The notes below the pieces were generated by a model. That model searched no databases. It had not been told where the DNA came from and was given only the letters and a program-made list of their open reading frames with translations. Source: Psoroptes ovis (taxonomy: Eukaryota; Arthropoda; Arachnida; Sarcoptiformes; Psoroptidae). From it: a stretch of 64,000 nucleotides of DNA. The stretch covers positions 1,302,001-1,366,000 of the forward strand of contig PQWQ01000014.1 of assembly GCA_002943765.1 (NCBI GenBank). Reading direction: 5' to 3'. Shown here one piece after another: positions 11,219 to 25,228 of this stretch. The translations under genes and the position numbers were made by a program. Position 1 is the stretch's first letter; each line of letters starts with the position of its first letter.

Positions 11219-12872
11219 GCATCAATATATATAGCTAAAAACAACGAGGAATCAAAAAAATTGTTGTAAAGAAAATCTTTTGAAAAATTATATAGAAAAT
11301 CGAGGAAAAAATGAAAATAATGAAATAAATAATAATGATAATAATGAAAAAATGAAAAAATTATATTTACAAAAGTCAGATTTCATTAAAAATAAATAAT
11401 AGTAATGGAAGAATGTATGGTTGATTGGTTTGTGTGCGCAAAATTTATAAAATTCTTCCTGTTATTTTTCATTTGCCTGAAATATTTCATTGAATTAATC
11501 ATTGTATTTTCCAATATCATCAATTATTCGGGTTTCGAATCGGGTGAATTTATTAAAAAAAGTTTTCAATAAATTCTTTTGCGGCGGCCTCCGGTGTATA
11601 TTTTCTTACGTTTTCATTGATGATGATGATGATTAAGACATTCCAAAATAATTTTATCCAATTTACAATGGACAAATTTTGGCTCAAATATATCTCCCAG
11701 AAAACAAAGACATCGGAATCGATGTGTGTATGTTGTTTTTCTTCCCTATTTCGATTGTTTTACACATTTTTTCGTAAGAATTTTTCCAACAGTAATTCAT
11801 GAAATGGTGACAAATTCGAATGCACCAAAAGTATTTGGCGAGAACAAACAAACAAATAACGAGAATCCGAGAAAAATAAAAAAAAATTCGTGTTTTTGAT
11901 TTGTGTGTGTATTTCAGTGTGTGTGTGTATGTCATTATCATCATTAATGATGTAATGGCCGGCCTATTCATTATTATTATCATTTGAAATGTGGTATAAT
12001 GAAACAAGTCGAAAAAACAAAAAATCTTACACCTTTGTGATGTGTTCAGCGAAACAACAACATTGGAAATCGAATGATTTGCGAATTGCAATTCACTGAT
12101 TCATTCATTCATTGTTTCACAATGTTTGACTGTTTCCAATGTTTCCAAACACACATTTGAAATTACACAAAATATATAAAAATTGATAGTTTTTTTCCAT
12201 TTCGCTTCGGTTTGTTCCAAATAATTCATTAATTTTATTGAAAATAAATTCATTTTATTTTGAAAATTCATTTATTGACACCCAACAAAAAAAATGATGA
12301 TGATTGGAAATGTAAGAAAAAAAAAATCAAAATAAATGTTTCAATTCGAATTTCCACAATTCATTATACTTATACTTTCAAAACAAAAAAAAAATGACTT
12401 TTCATTATTTCATTTATACAAATAATGAATGAATGAATGAAATAATCAAAAAAAAAAAAAAAAAAAATCAAATCGAAATGAATCATTTTGAAATCATTAA
12501 AAATTGTCCTAAAGAAATCAATTTCATCAATGGAATTTGCCATTTTGACAACCAACCCAAAATTAAAAAGTGGGAAAAAATCATGAACCAAATGATGCTA
12601 AAAACAGGCGTAACTTCTGGAGGAAATTAATTTTTTGAAAATAATTTTCTCGAAACCAATTTCACCCAAAAAATATATGGTGATGATCCATACATACATT
12701 ACCCCTAAGTGAAAGGTTTTTTTTTGTAAAAAATTTTTTTTTTTTTTTTACAAAAAAAATGTTCCACGATGCGTGGGAGTGTGTCGCATGTGTTTATGTG
12801 TGTATGTTTGTCCATTTTTTTGTTGGTCCATTATTATTGGAACGTTCCATTTTTGGATTCTTGGATGAAATA

Positions 12873-12952
12873 TTAGGTTGTCCGATAAGTTCTTACCGAT
12901 TTTCTCATAATTCTCTACGATATAATCGGCAAAAATTTTTCGGATAACCTAA
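12873..12952. mobile_element. Mariner-type hairpin MITE, class A
   Basis: The 80 bp start TTAGGTTGTCCGATAAG and end TTTTCGGATAACCTAA, with TA on both sides. The interior is TCTCTACGATATAATCGGC. Confidence 0.83.
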
Positions 12953-13966
12953 TATTTTGTTCTTCGTTTCAACAATATTTCGATGCTTTGGCCATCTTCG
13001 CAAATGGCCAAGCCATTCAATATTGAGCCGAATGAACACACTTATGCAATTGAACTGTTCCGAATTTTTTACATTTTTCATTTTTTCACATTTTTTCATT
13101 TTGATTCAATTTATTTTCATTTTTTTTAATGAAAATAAAAAATTTTTGGACGCAGTCCACCCTCACTTTTTGATAAATTTTCATACCAGAATTCGATGGC
13201 AATTGGACTGAACCAATGTCAGAAAAACAGTAATATTTGCTTGCCATTAATTTTGTATTTTGAAAATGAAAGAAATTCATTGAGAGAAAGCAACAAAAAT
13301 ACGTGTTTCAAAACACATACACACACACACCAGTAATGCTGACCATTGGTCATCGAATTACATCACATATGCACTTTGTGTGTGTGTGTGATTCATTCAT
13401 TCATTTATCATCATAATGGAATCACATTTCGTTGAACCTTTTTTTTTCCCCGTTCATTTTTCATCCCTGAGAGATTGAAATTGAAATATCTTTACTTTTG
13501 AAAAAATGAAAATTTCCTCTCGTCATACTGCAATAGATGGCATCAGTAATTTTGTAAAATTGTTCAAATTCGTAAAAATCAAAAAATGATTCATCCATTC
13601 ATTTAATCATTCCAGGTCAACCAAAACCAAACTAAAATTAAACAATGAAAAAAAGGATTAATCCTTTGAAGATGTGTAAAGATTTTGACTGAAAATCTTC
13701 GAGAAAATCAGATCAAATTTATGATAAAATCAGACCAAAATCAAAACGAAAAACAACAACAAAATTCAAGAGCAGGATTTTAGTTTTATTTTTTTTCAAA
13801 AAAATAAATTTTTCAAGAGTTGTTTGCATTTTTAAATATATTTATTATTTCTGTGATGCATTTAAAACATTGAAACATTCACGAACAAACAAACAAACAA
13901 ACAAATGATAAATAGTAATTTCAAGTGTTATTTTTTCTTCGGCTAAGAAATTACTTTTTCAAAGTA

Positions 13967-14046
13967 TTAGGTTGTCCAATAAGTTCTTGCCAATTTTCTC
14001 ATAATTCTCTACAATGTAATCGGCAAAAACTTTTCGGACAACCAAA
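13967..14046. mobile_element. Mariner-type hairpin MITE, class A
   Basis: The 80 bp start TTAGGTTGTCCAATAAG and end TTTTCGGACAACCAAA with TA flanks. The interior TCTCTACAATGTAATCGGC is close to the 12873 copy, about 1.1 kb away. Confidence 0.83.
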
Positions 14047-16055
14047 TAAATCTGAATATATTCAAATTTTGACGAAGAAAATTTGAATGATTTTTGAAAA
14101 TTCTCCTTGTGATTTCAAAATTCAAAATTTTTGCCATTTTTCAAATTTGAAAATTCGAGTGTGTTCTACTTTTAACTTTGTTTCAATGTTTTTAGTTTTT
14201 TTCCAGTGTTGATCCGATTAAATTTGATTTTGTTGATTTTCTTTGAAATTTTTTCAATTATTTTTGAATTATTCACAGCTTATTCTTGAAGTAAAATCCA
14301 TCCGGTTTTAAGTATATCTAATGTAAAGATATTGTTTATTTTTTTAAGGTTGTTTTTGTTTTTGTTGTTTTACCGAATTAATTTCAAATATCCATTCAAT
14401 TTTACATTATTCACTGATAAGCAGTAATATTCCATGAGTAATTTGTTTGTTTGTTACAGTTATTCAATGCATCAATTGAATTAAATGCAAAAAAAATATT
14501 GTTGTTTTTAAAATGTTTCTATTTTTTCCAGAGCTTTGAATGAGCATTTATTTTTTCAAATGTAAATTTTTGAAAAAAAATAAATATTCACAGGTCATAA
14601 AACTGTTGTTTTAACACACACACAAGTGTTTTCGAGATGTGTTAAAATATTATGATAATCATACAAAAATTATGAGGGGAAAAATTTTTTTCAGAAAAAT
14701 TGTATCAATTTTTCACCTGATGAAAAACAACGATAAAAATTCAAATTTGATTCAAAAATGTAATCATTTCAATGCTTAAAATTTGAATATCTATGAATTC
14801 ACTCCCAATGAAACTTTATGGAAAAATGAATTTTATAAAAATTCAAATTTATTTTATTATATCGCCAGTGTAGTTGTTGCCATGATCTTGACTTTGTATT
14901 AATAAATTCAATATTTGAATTTATATTGTTTTGAAAATATTTTCATTTTTTTCTTTCAATCATCATTGATAATTCAAAATATTTGAAAAATTATGAATTT
15001 TTTTTTCATTTCAATTCAAAATTTTTCAAATCAAAATTCAATTGTTCAGTGATTCAAGTTGATTTAAATTTTAAATTTTTTCACATTTATTATTGTTGCT
15101 CGGTTTCCCTTCTGTTGAATTTCAAAATTCAAACATTTTGATTTCGGGTTGCCAGTGGCAAAATATTCAAAAACGATAAATAATAAATTTTCAATTTGAA
15201 AAATGATTTTTTTCATTTGATTTCTCGATTTTCAAAATTTCATTAAAATTTTAAATTATTTTTGAAATTTAAATATTATTCATATGAAACATATTCAATA
15301 AATGAAAGTATGGGCAAAATATTGAAATGAAATCATGTGCGGCACACCTGAAAATCTATTTCATTGCTGACCATCAGCTGTCATCAGTGTTGTGTCGATC
15401 AAATCAGTGAGAAAACAAAAATTTGATCAAAAATTGATTTTTTTCGAAGAAAAAATACGAAGAAAAAAAATTGATTATCAATACAATTAATCAATTTAGA
15501 ATTTCCGTAATCCTTGATAGAATAATATTTTTATGATTTCAATATTTTTTTAAACATGAAGAAATTGAATTCATTTGAATTGAAAATGAAATATTTTTTA
15601 ATTAAGCAATTTATATTTTTTTTTTCAAATGTTTTGATTGCAATTTGACATTGTAATTTCACTGATATCTCAAAAAAAATCAAAAAAATTATTCAATTTC
15701 ATTGATGAATTTATAATAATTGATTGATAATTGATTTCAAAGCATTTAATTATCAGAAGAAAAAAATAAAATTATTGATTGATCAATTGATTATTCAATT
15801 TGATTGAATTTTAAGTATTTAACTGAAGAAAATTATCTTTGAAACTGAATAAATTTAAATTTCATTTCAAATATTTCTAAATTTGCCAAGTGATAATTTT
15901 TCAAATACTTTTCTTCAATACTTCAAGAAGAAACAATCGAATTCCGTCAAAAATATTTAATCAATTTTGATTGATTAAATATTTTTTTGTTTGTTGAATA
16001 ATTTTCAATAAATTGAATAAATGAATGAATGAAAAAAAAACATCTGTGCATTTCA

Positions 16056-16075
16056 TGTGTGTGTGTGTGTGTGTG
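16056..16075. repeat. TG dinucleotide microsatellite
   Basis: Ten uninterrupted TG units lie in intergenic DNA. Confidence 0.8.
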
Positions 16076-16771
16076 CATATCTTGCAAATTTGCAAATCTT
16101 TAGACTTTAATCTTATTTTAATCATACGTTTTATCTGAATTTTTTAGTTTGAAATTTGATTTTGGTAAGAAAATTATTAAATTTTCGATTAAAATTGTCT
16201 GATGACCAAACTTGATGACCGCAAAACAATTGAATGTCTGGCTTAATCGCAATACTAAAGCCATTGTTTCAAATTTGCATCTTTCGATATTATCTATGGA
16301 AATCTTTAGCCCTAAATTTGATTAATTTTAAATTTGAAAGAGTTTAATTCATAAAATCAATTTAAATTCAAATCATTAGACAAATGATTATAATTCAAAT
16401 TAATTTCAAAAAATGTATCAATTTTCATTGATTGTGTTTTGTGTTAGTGGCAAATATTTTTTTCAAATTTTTCCCCCACTTTTTTTTTCACTAAAGCAAT
16501 CTAAATGCTTCTATCTCTCTTTCATCAATAGTTCAATTTGTCTGAATTCAAAAAATTGCCTTTTAGCAACCTTTCTATTTATTTCTAAACTGCTAGAAAT
16601 GAAACGAAATTTTTTTTTTTCAGTCAATACCCTTCAGAATTTATATGCTGCTACTGTAGCAAAAATAAAAATCGCTGGTAGCAAACGAAAATGTTGGTTA
16701 TGAATCAACATTTTTCATAGTGGTATTCATCATTTGATTCGAAAATTTTTTCCTTCGTTCAAATATAATAT

Positions 16772-16795
16772 CAAGGCGCGCGCGCGTACGCCTTG
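16772..16795. repeat. Alternating CG tract with 7-bp inverted ends
   Basis: CAAGGCG and CGCCTTG enclose CGCGCGCGTA. It is an almost pure CpG run in very AT-rich DNA, and alternating CG favours Z-DNA. Confidence 0.6.
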
Positions 16796-16991
16796 TGAAA
16801 TATACCAAAAAAAAAAAAAATTGCAGAAATTTTCATCTCATTTCAATTGATATATGAATATTTGAAAAAAAAACCGAGAAACCAAAAAATTTTACCCAGT
16901 GAAATGATAAAAATATTTTCAAAAACAAAAAAATGTACGGCAAATTTTGAATGAAAAATGTGTGTGATCGTGTGGAGGTCAGTCTATCCAG

Positions 16992-17015
16992 GCAGCAGCA
17001 GCAGCAGCAGCAGCC
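16992..17015. repeat. GCA trinucleotide microsatellite
   Basis: About seven GCA units are followed by CAACC/CAGCC repeats. It is noncoding as far as can be seen. Confidence 0.75.
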
Positions 17016-18630
17016 AACCAACCAGCCAGCCAGTCAGTATTTAGCCAACAATTCATTCATTCATTTTATGTAAACTTATGCTAAGAGCTAGCCATTCAAA
17101 TATTGTAGAAATAACACAAAACAACAACAACAACAACATCCAACATAACCAAACACATCCATTCATTCATTCATTGAATTGAACAGCAAACAAGCAAACA
17201 AATACAAATACAAATACAAATACAAACAATTCATTTCATTTTATTTTATATTTCTTTCCAGTCTTCATCGTGTGCTTCATACGAGATGACGGCCACACGA
17301 GATTTAAAAAATGTGTGTATTTTTTTTATGAATTTTTTTTTCGAGAAAAAAAATCAAACTTTAAAATTGTGTAATATATAAGAAAATGTCTTGAAATTAT
17401 TGTTTTCACAATGTTTTCACAATAACAATGTCAGTGTGTGTATGTTTTTTGAAGACCAGAGAATTTTGAATGAATGAATTGAAACTCTGTACCTTGAATG
17501 TTTTATGATTGTTGAATTACGTTCATTCATTTTCATCTGTTCATCATTCATTTTTGTTTCTTGTACCGATCAATTCATCATTATTATTATTATTATTTGA
17601 ATTTATTCAATTCATCAAAATTTTAAATTTTTTCATTTAAAATGGCCATCGCCATCTTCGATTCTGATGATAATTCTTTTTTTTTTTGTGATAATAATAT
17701 TGAATCATATGGCCACCATCGACAATCAAAATGACAATAATTTCAATGATTTGACATAATGACAGCGTGTACAAATTACCGAACACGTTATACACATTTA
17801 CAATGAATGAATATTGTTTTTGAAAGAAATTGAACTTGACTTAAAAAAAAAAATAACCGAAAATCAAATCTTAAATCATAATCAAAAAAAATTTAGACAA
17901 AAACACCAACAGTGCCCTTTAACGAAAATCAAAAAAAAAATCACAAAAATCAAAATGAAAATATCAAAAACCAGATAAACAAAAATTTTTCTTCTGACAA
18001 CGAAAATCAAAATTTTAAAATCAAAAATAATTTCAAAAATCAAAAATTTCAAAATTTAAAAATTTCTGTGTTAAATATTCAAATATTTTCCCGTGTATTA
18101 TTTTCAACCTTACGAAAAATTTCCATTTGATTTAATTTGAATCAAAATCTTTATCAATTTTAAAATTATTTTTTGTTTTACTTCGTCTTGGGTAAGTTTT
18201 TTTCCGATTTTTCATAGAATTATATGAGAGAAATCAAAAGTGAAATCAATTGAAATTTAATAAAGTTCATTACTTGCAATAAAATTTAAAATAATTGAAT
18301 TTGAATTTAATTCAATTGATCTAATTTTGATCAATCCGATCGGTTATTGATTGGTCATTGATTGATTGTTTATTAAAAAAAAATTTAAACTAGTTTTTCT
18401 TTTGAATCTCATCAAATAATGTTTGAAAAGTTAATGGCCGCTACAATTTTACTGATTTTCTTCGAATAAAATATATTTTCAAATATTTTTGGTTTTCAAT
18501 TTTGAGGGAAGAAAATTTTCTTAAAAAACAAAAAATTATGAAAATTTTAAATTATTCTCCTTCTCTTTATTTTTCAATTAAATTTCAATCAATCAAAATT
18601 AATTTATCCGTTAGTAGTAATATATTTGTA

Positions 18631-18711
18631 TTACGTTGTCCGAAAAATTCTTGCCGATTTTTCCAATTATTTTCTACGATATAACCGGCAAAAACTTTCC
18701 GGACAACTTAA
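18631..18711. mobile_element. Mariner-type hairpin MITE, class A
   Basis: The 81 bp start TTACGTTGTCCGAAAAA and end TTTCCGGACAACTTAA with TA flanks. The interior is TTTCTACGATATAACCGGC. Confidence 0.8.
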
Positions 18712-21700
18712 TATTTATATGATACTAAATGGATTATTTTAAGCTTAAAAATCCATCAAAAAAAAATTGTATAGCCTTTTCTTGCATCGCAATCCACTAA
18801 TTCATTATTATTATTATGATTATTTTTATGTATTTATTAATGCTTTGTGATATTCAAAATTAGAGATATGAAAATGATTCATCAATAAAAATTAAATTCA
18901 AATTAAATTTTTCCATTCATTTATTCATTCATTCATTCATTCATTTTCTATGATATTTTAAAATATAACTTGACTTTAAACATAATTTTTTCTTTCCTTT
19001 TGTATATATTACATTGGGAAAAAAATATGTATTTAATTTTATTTGGTTGTTTTGAGTTTGTAATTTGTTGTTGAATGTTGTTGTTACATAAATTAATCTA
19101 ATCTATATTCAATCAATTATTCTCATTTTTATCATCATTATTATTGAACACACTAATAAATTGATATTATGTTATTATAAAGCAAGCGAAAGATAGAGAA
19201 AGAATGAAAAGATTGAAACAAATTTAAAAAGGCCTATCAGGCATACGTTTAATCAATTGATTATTAATATATATTATCCATTTATTATTATTATTGTTAT
19301 TATTATTATTAATTCATAAATAGAAAATTACAAATTTACTACACCATTCATTCATTCATTCATCAATGATGATGATGATCATTCGATCAATTTTGATAAA
19401 GACGTCATTTTTTGATTGAAGAAGAAAATTTTCTCAAAAAATTTTTGAATTTTAAGAATTTTTTTTGGACAAAGATGAAATTTCTAAATTTTCTACGAAG
19501 ATGTTTGAAAGGCTATGTCGTTGTTTGATGTTTTTAAAAAATTTTGAATTCGTTTGTGATTTGTTTGTTGGGCGCTTGTTATGATATTTTTTCGCAGGTA
19601 AATTTTTTGAAATTATTATTAATAGCCCGAGCATTGAAAATGATTTATTATTGAATGAATTAAAATATTTGAATGATTATCAGTTTTATTAAGAATTTTA
19701 AATTGATGAATTATTATTCTTCTTTTTTTCGGTTGTTATCTTGAATGTATTTATAAATTTTTTACTGAGGAAAAAATTTTCAAAAAAATAAAATTTGTAT
19801 TTATGTGATGTAAAATAAATAAATAAATTTTTCATTTTTCATGAATTATCCATACAACCAAAAAACTTGACTATCAAACCCTATCCGTAGAAAAACAAAT
19901 GATGATTAAAAGATAATTTTACCAAGAATTTTTCAAGACTTTAACTTTCATTCAATCGACTATTTATAATTGATTCAAGGATTGGTTTTTTTTTTTTAAA
20001 TTTTTCTTCCAAAGATAAATGTTTGATTTGGAAAGGTACTTGTGTGAAACAAGCATAGAACTTTACTCGTTCAATTGATTCAACTCTGTTTTCAAAATGT
20101 TTGATTTTAAAACAAAATAAAAATATTATTCAACTGGCTTGAAATAAACGAAAATTTCATGTTTTATCATTATTCACTAGTCGTTGGTTTTGAACTAAGC
20201 AATTTCGGAATTATTTTTTTTTTCGAAAAAAACAAAAAATAATTCATTAATTACACCTTGAAGAATGTTAGTGATTGTGATTATGTTGTGTTGTTGTTCA
20301 TGCATTCACTTTGGCATGGTTATATTGTAATAATAATAATAATAATAATCAATGATTAAATGAATTTAAAGTGAACATCATGATGATGATGATGAGTGAA
20401 TAGAGTGAATGATGATAGAATAGATAGATAGGAATTGAGAAGAAGAATAAAATACATTAAAATTTCACCAAAAACAATTCGTAATCGATAATTTTTGGGC
20501 GATGTTGTTGTTGCTGTTGCTGTTGATAATAATAATAATGATGGTACAATGATTTGGTCTTTTAGGGGTTAGCTGCTGCTGCTGCTGGAAATAATAAATT
20601 AAAGTTTCAAACATAATCATCATCATCATCATAAACATCATTATTATCATTATCATCATCGTATTTTTTTCCTTTTCGTGAATATGATCATCATCAACAT
20701 CATCATCATCATGATCAAACATATTATTCACACACAAATCCATGTGTGTATGTGTGTGTGTATATCTTATATTTATTCATTCATTCATTCATTTTATATA
20801 TGCACAAATATATATATGACCAAGCGAGATAAATAAGAAAAAAACATCTCAATTTCATGTTTTGCTCCCAAACATCTAAGAAAAAAAAAAAGAAAGAAAA
20901 TGATAACTTAATTTGATTTTTTTTCTTTTCGTTTCTTTTCTTTATTTGAAAATTGGTTTAATCCATGGTTCAATGAAATGAAATGAATTCATTGAATGAA
21001 TTGTATATGAATTAATATTAATATCATTATTATCAAATAGAAAATAACACATCATTATCGATGCGTTTTTGTTTTTTTGGAATGAATAAATGAATGAATG
21101 AATGAATGAAAATTAAAGAGATAGAATAATTGAGATGTTTTCGATAATTATTCGGTATATTTATCCATCATCTTCAATGTACACCGTACATATAATATGA
21201 TGCGAATCATTTTTTTCTAGCTTTGAAGAGTTTTTTTTTTGAATGTCTTCGCATTTTGAAAAATTTTATTTATTTATAATTCAATGAAGTTATTTTATAT
21301 TTATATTCTCCCGTTATAATTGTAATTGTAAAACGATTAAAATTTTTGACTTATTTTATATTTCATTTTTGACTTATTTTTTGTTTACATCTTGATGATT
21401 GTTATTGATGATCATCAGATAATCATTTTCTTAATAATAATAATGCATGTAGATTAATAATGATGATAATGATAATAATAATAATAATAATACATAATAA
21501 TTATCCCGTACATTGTGTTTAGTTGATTATTTATCCATTTGATTATTATTTTATTTTTGATTTGATTTTACAGTAAAAAAAATTCATTTCAATTTGATTT
21601 GAAATTTTGAACCAAAAATACAAGCGAACATAAAAAAAAAAATTCAGGTCATTTGCCTTTTTGGTGCTTGTTGTTTATTTGTGCTCGATCATCAGTGTTT

Positions 21701-23762
21701 GTGTATCTGGGATAATTGTCAAAACCAAATTTTTTTTTATTCATCTCAAAATTTAAATCAGAAAAAATAGGAAAAAAAATATTTTTCAATGTTTTTTCAT
21801 TCAAATAATTTTCAATGTACGATGATGATTCAATACACGAATGTTCAAAGTTTATTGATCATTTCCAGTTTTAGACTCGAAAAATTCGTTGATTTTGATT
21901 CTATTCTTGGATCATAAAAATGAAATGATTTGAATAATCTTTGAATAATATTTTTGATCATTCATTGACTTATTCGATCATTTCTATTCACACACAAATT
22001 TCTAATACGAAACAGCTTGAAAATCTTCAATAAATTGTCAAAAACATGTCTGAGAGATTTGAATGCATTTGTAATCACACATAATATTTCTTAGGACATA
22101 TTCAGTGGAAAAAATCACAAGTAGTCCTATTAATAAATGAAAAAATAAATTTGAAATTTGTAAATTAAACTCGCGTGGCAATGTAAATGTCGATATCATT
22201 CATTTTTGAATGCGTAACATACACATTTATGCAAGTGTTTATGTTGATAATAATTAATTGATGATGATGATGATAATGTTGTCACAGTTTGTTTACTTAT
22301 TAATTGTCGCTTTTGATCTGTATATAATATACGTATACGAATAGATATATCATTTTGATCTTAATTGCCTCATTGAATGATGTCGTTTGAATGATCATTA
22401 TTATCATTACTATCATTACTATTTTCTGCCTCAAAAATGGTCAATGATCATAATAATAATAATGATGAAAATTCGTATTATGCACACATATTACACTTGT
22501 TCAATTTTTGTTTTCTCATAGATAAATTTATATTTTTGTCAAATACAAGACTATACGTAAGTCTATGTCTTTTGCAAAGTGTTTGATAACTTATATCCAA
22601 CAAAACATTGATTCTTATCTTGTTTATTTATTTATTTATTTATTTATTTATCTTATATCTAAATCGCTTATGATGCTTGCCGCCATTATCATTACCAATA
22701 TCATCTTCACATCAATATCTTTATGTGTGTTATCTTATTTTGCTTTTTCATTACTCTCTCAATCTATCTATCAATGACTGGCTGATGATCACTGACTGAC
22801 TGACTGAGGACATTTTCCAATCATTCATTCATCCATTCATTTTATTTTATTAAATTTAAAGGTTATAACCTTTACTGTTAATTTGATAATATTATGATCA
22901 TCATCTTTAAATTATGATCATTATCATTGTCAATTATCATATTTCACCCAAAGAAGAAGAAGAAGAAGAAAATCGACAAATATCTTGATTCTCTTCTCTT
23001 TTTTCTCGCTTATTTTGTCTCTTTAATTTTCAAAAAAATAATTTTTTTGAAAATTTTCGATCCTATAAAAATATTTTAAAATATACATATGAGATGAGAA
23101 ACTCTTTCAATACTCTTCAAAAGCCATTCAAAAATATTCCGCTTTCTCATTGGTGGTTCAATTCGATGAGGAAAACTACGCATTTTGCATCATTTATTTA
23201 TTTATTTATTTCAATTTTTTCTAATGTTGAAATTCTGAAAAATGGCAGCAGCCAAAATAAATAAATAAAAAACTATATTGAACATATTTGAATGAATGTA
23301 TGAATGGCCGCATCCTCTTCTTTTATATTTTATTGTTTTGAAATTTTTTTTTTTCAAAAAAAATTTTTTTAAAAAATAAAAAATTTGATGCTTTAAAATA
23401 TATATGTGTGCATGGCAAACAGCAAAAAGAGCCGTTCACAGTTACATAATATGTATGGATGTATGTGCACTGATGATCAACACAAGCCCATTTTTTCTAT
23501 GCCATTTTCCACATTTTAAAAAGAGTTTATTTTTGAAAAATTTTTTTTTCGCCTTTAAACTCGGTTGCTGCCTGCCAACCCATGTCTCATGTGTGTGTGT
23601 TTGTGTGTGGATGTTGTGTGTGTCAACCATTGGATTCGATAGTTCATTTCAATTCAATTGTATGCATCACATCCATTGATGCACAATATATCGTAGATGC
23701 ATCCATACATGCATCCATTGAACAACAGCGAAAGCAAGAAACACGGTATATTTTCCCCATCC

Positions 23763-23830
23763 ACTCGAATTTTTCATAAAATTTAATGTGTAATATTAAA
23801 ATACTGAAAAATTTTATGAAAAATTCGAGT
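23763..23830. repeat. Perfect 22-bp inverted repeat (hairpin)
   Basis: The arms 23763-23784 and 23809-23830 (beginning ACTCGAATTTTTCATAA) are exact reverse complements around a 24-base loop. No flanking duplication is visible. Confidence 0.7.
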
Positions 23831-23863
23831 CGACTCGTTGATGGTTGAGTATTTGAACAATAT

Positions 23864-23925
23864 GGAATAATTTTGAAATTTCATTTTTTTGAAATCGAAA
23901 AAAATGAAATTTTCAAAATTATTCC
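23864..23925. repeat. 27/28-bp inverted repeat (hairpin)
   Basis: The arms beginning GGAATAATTTTGAAA and ending TTCAAAATTATTCC pair along their whole length with a single inserted base and a short loop around GAAATCG. It starts 33 bases after the preceding hairpin. Confidence 0.68.
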
Positions 23926-25202
23926 AAGGGAATAACGAATGAAATCGCTTGGAATCGCTGCAAACGCGACCGCCAGTGGTTGTTTTTTGTAATTTCCAAA
24001 ATCATCATCATCATCATCATTCCCATTTAAATTCGTTGAAATAAAATTTTTGAAATAAAATTTTTTTTTATCTCAAATTTCAAAAAAATAAAATGAAATG
24101 AAATTTCATTTTATTATAAAATATTGCTGCTGCTATGCATTTTTGACAATCGATTCTATATACATAGACCATGTTTGAATAGGCACAGACCCTATGGTAA
24201 GAGTAAAGGGCGCCGACGCCTTGAATTGAATTTGAATGAAAAAATGAAATTGTACTTGCGTTTAGAGCTAAAATTGAAAAAAGTTGAATTTCATTTTGAA
24301 TTTAATTCAATGATTTTTTATTATTATTATTATTTTCAATTATAATGATGATGTCGATGTTGATGCTGCCATCGACTATGTATGGACTGATCCAAATTTT
24401 TTTAAATTTCAAAATGAAATTCCATAGAAAATTATATAGAAACTAAGCAGCGAAGCACCGAAAAAACATGCATCCACAATTATTATTTAAAATAATTGCT
24501 GTGTATTGTACTGTGGTAGTGAAAAGCTAAAAATTTTTTTGAAAATTTTTGAGTTTTAGTCCATTTCATTCAGAAATTCCATTTTATTCCAATATTTCTT
24601 GTCAATTTATGGTCTAAAATAAATTTTTCACAAAATTTTTTTCAATTATTTTCAATGGTTATTTCATATTTTTGATTCGTTTTTAACGTTTTTCGATTAT
24701 CATTTGATGTACAATATGTTTTGATAATGTAATGAAATGACTGTTTGAAATCGGTTGTTTTTTATCCATTTATATTTCACTGGTCAGCTGCTGCTGTTCA
24801 TGCTGAGCAATAGCAAATGCAGGTCCACAATGTAATCGAACATACATAAAGCACATCATTATCATTTGTTATTACATTGAAATCATCGATTGAATTGAAT
24901 ATGAAAAAACACCCATCATTTGAATGAGGGTTTGAAAAAAGAAGAGGGGGACAGGGAAATATTGAATGAATGAATATTTATTTCTGGTTTCTTTATTTGA
25001 ACCAAAAAATGATCCAGAAATAAATAATAAAAACGTTTGTTATTTGCTTTAAATCAAGAAAAATTGTTTAAAAATAATTTCAGCTTGCGCGTTCCAAAAA
25101 TTTGGTGCACAATTTCTGGTGATCCATGGTCCAGCTTGCGCAACAATGCTCATATGTTTTTTTTTTTTGTAAATGTTTCAAGCATTTAAGCATTATAAAC
25201 AT

Positions 25203-25228
25203 ACACACACACACACACACACACACAC
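25203..25228. repeat. AC dinucleotide microsatellite (13 units)
   Basis: This is an uninterrupted AC run followed by GCATGC. It is the longest dinucleotide tract seen in the window. Confidence 0.85.

Larger units (their letters stand above)
14047..18630. other. Gene-free interval
   Basis: No long coding frame. It holds the TG and GCA microsatellites, the CG palindrome at 16772 and a possible short exon starting at 17262 after a good acceptor (TTTCTTTCCAG). Confidence 0.55.

Noticed and set aside
11684..12091. A 135-residue minus-strand frame, the longest outside the two real loci.
   Set aside because: Its composition is unremarkable, with repeat-derived stretches (TYTHTLKYTHK) from AC runs. 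No domain or splice context.
12718..12759. A 16-bp hairpin of T tracts and A tracts around GTAAAAAA.
   Set aside because: It is almost entirely homopolymer, so pairing is expected by chance.
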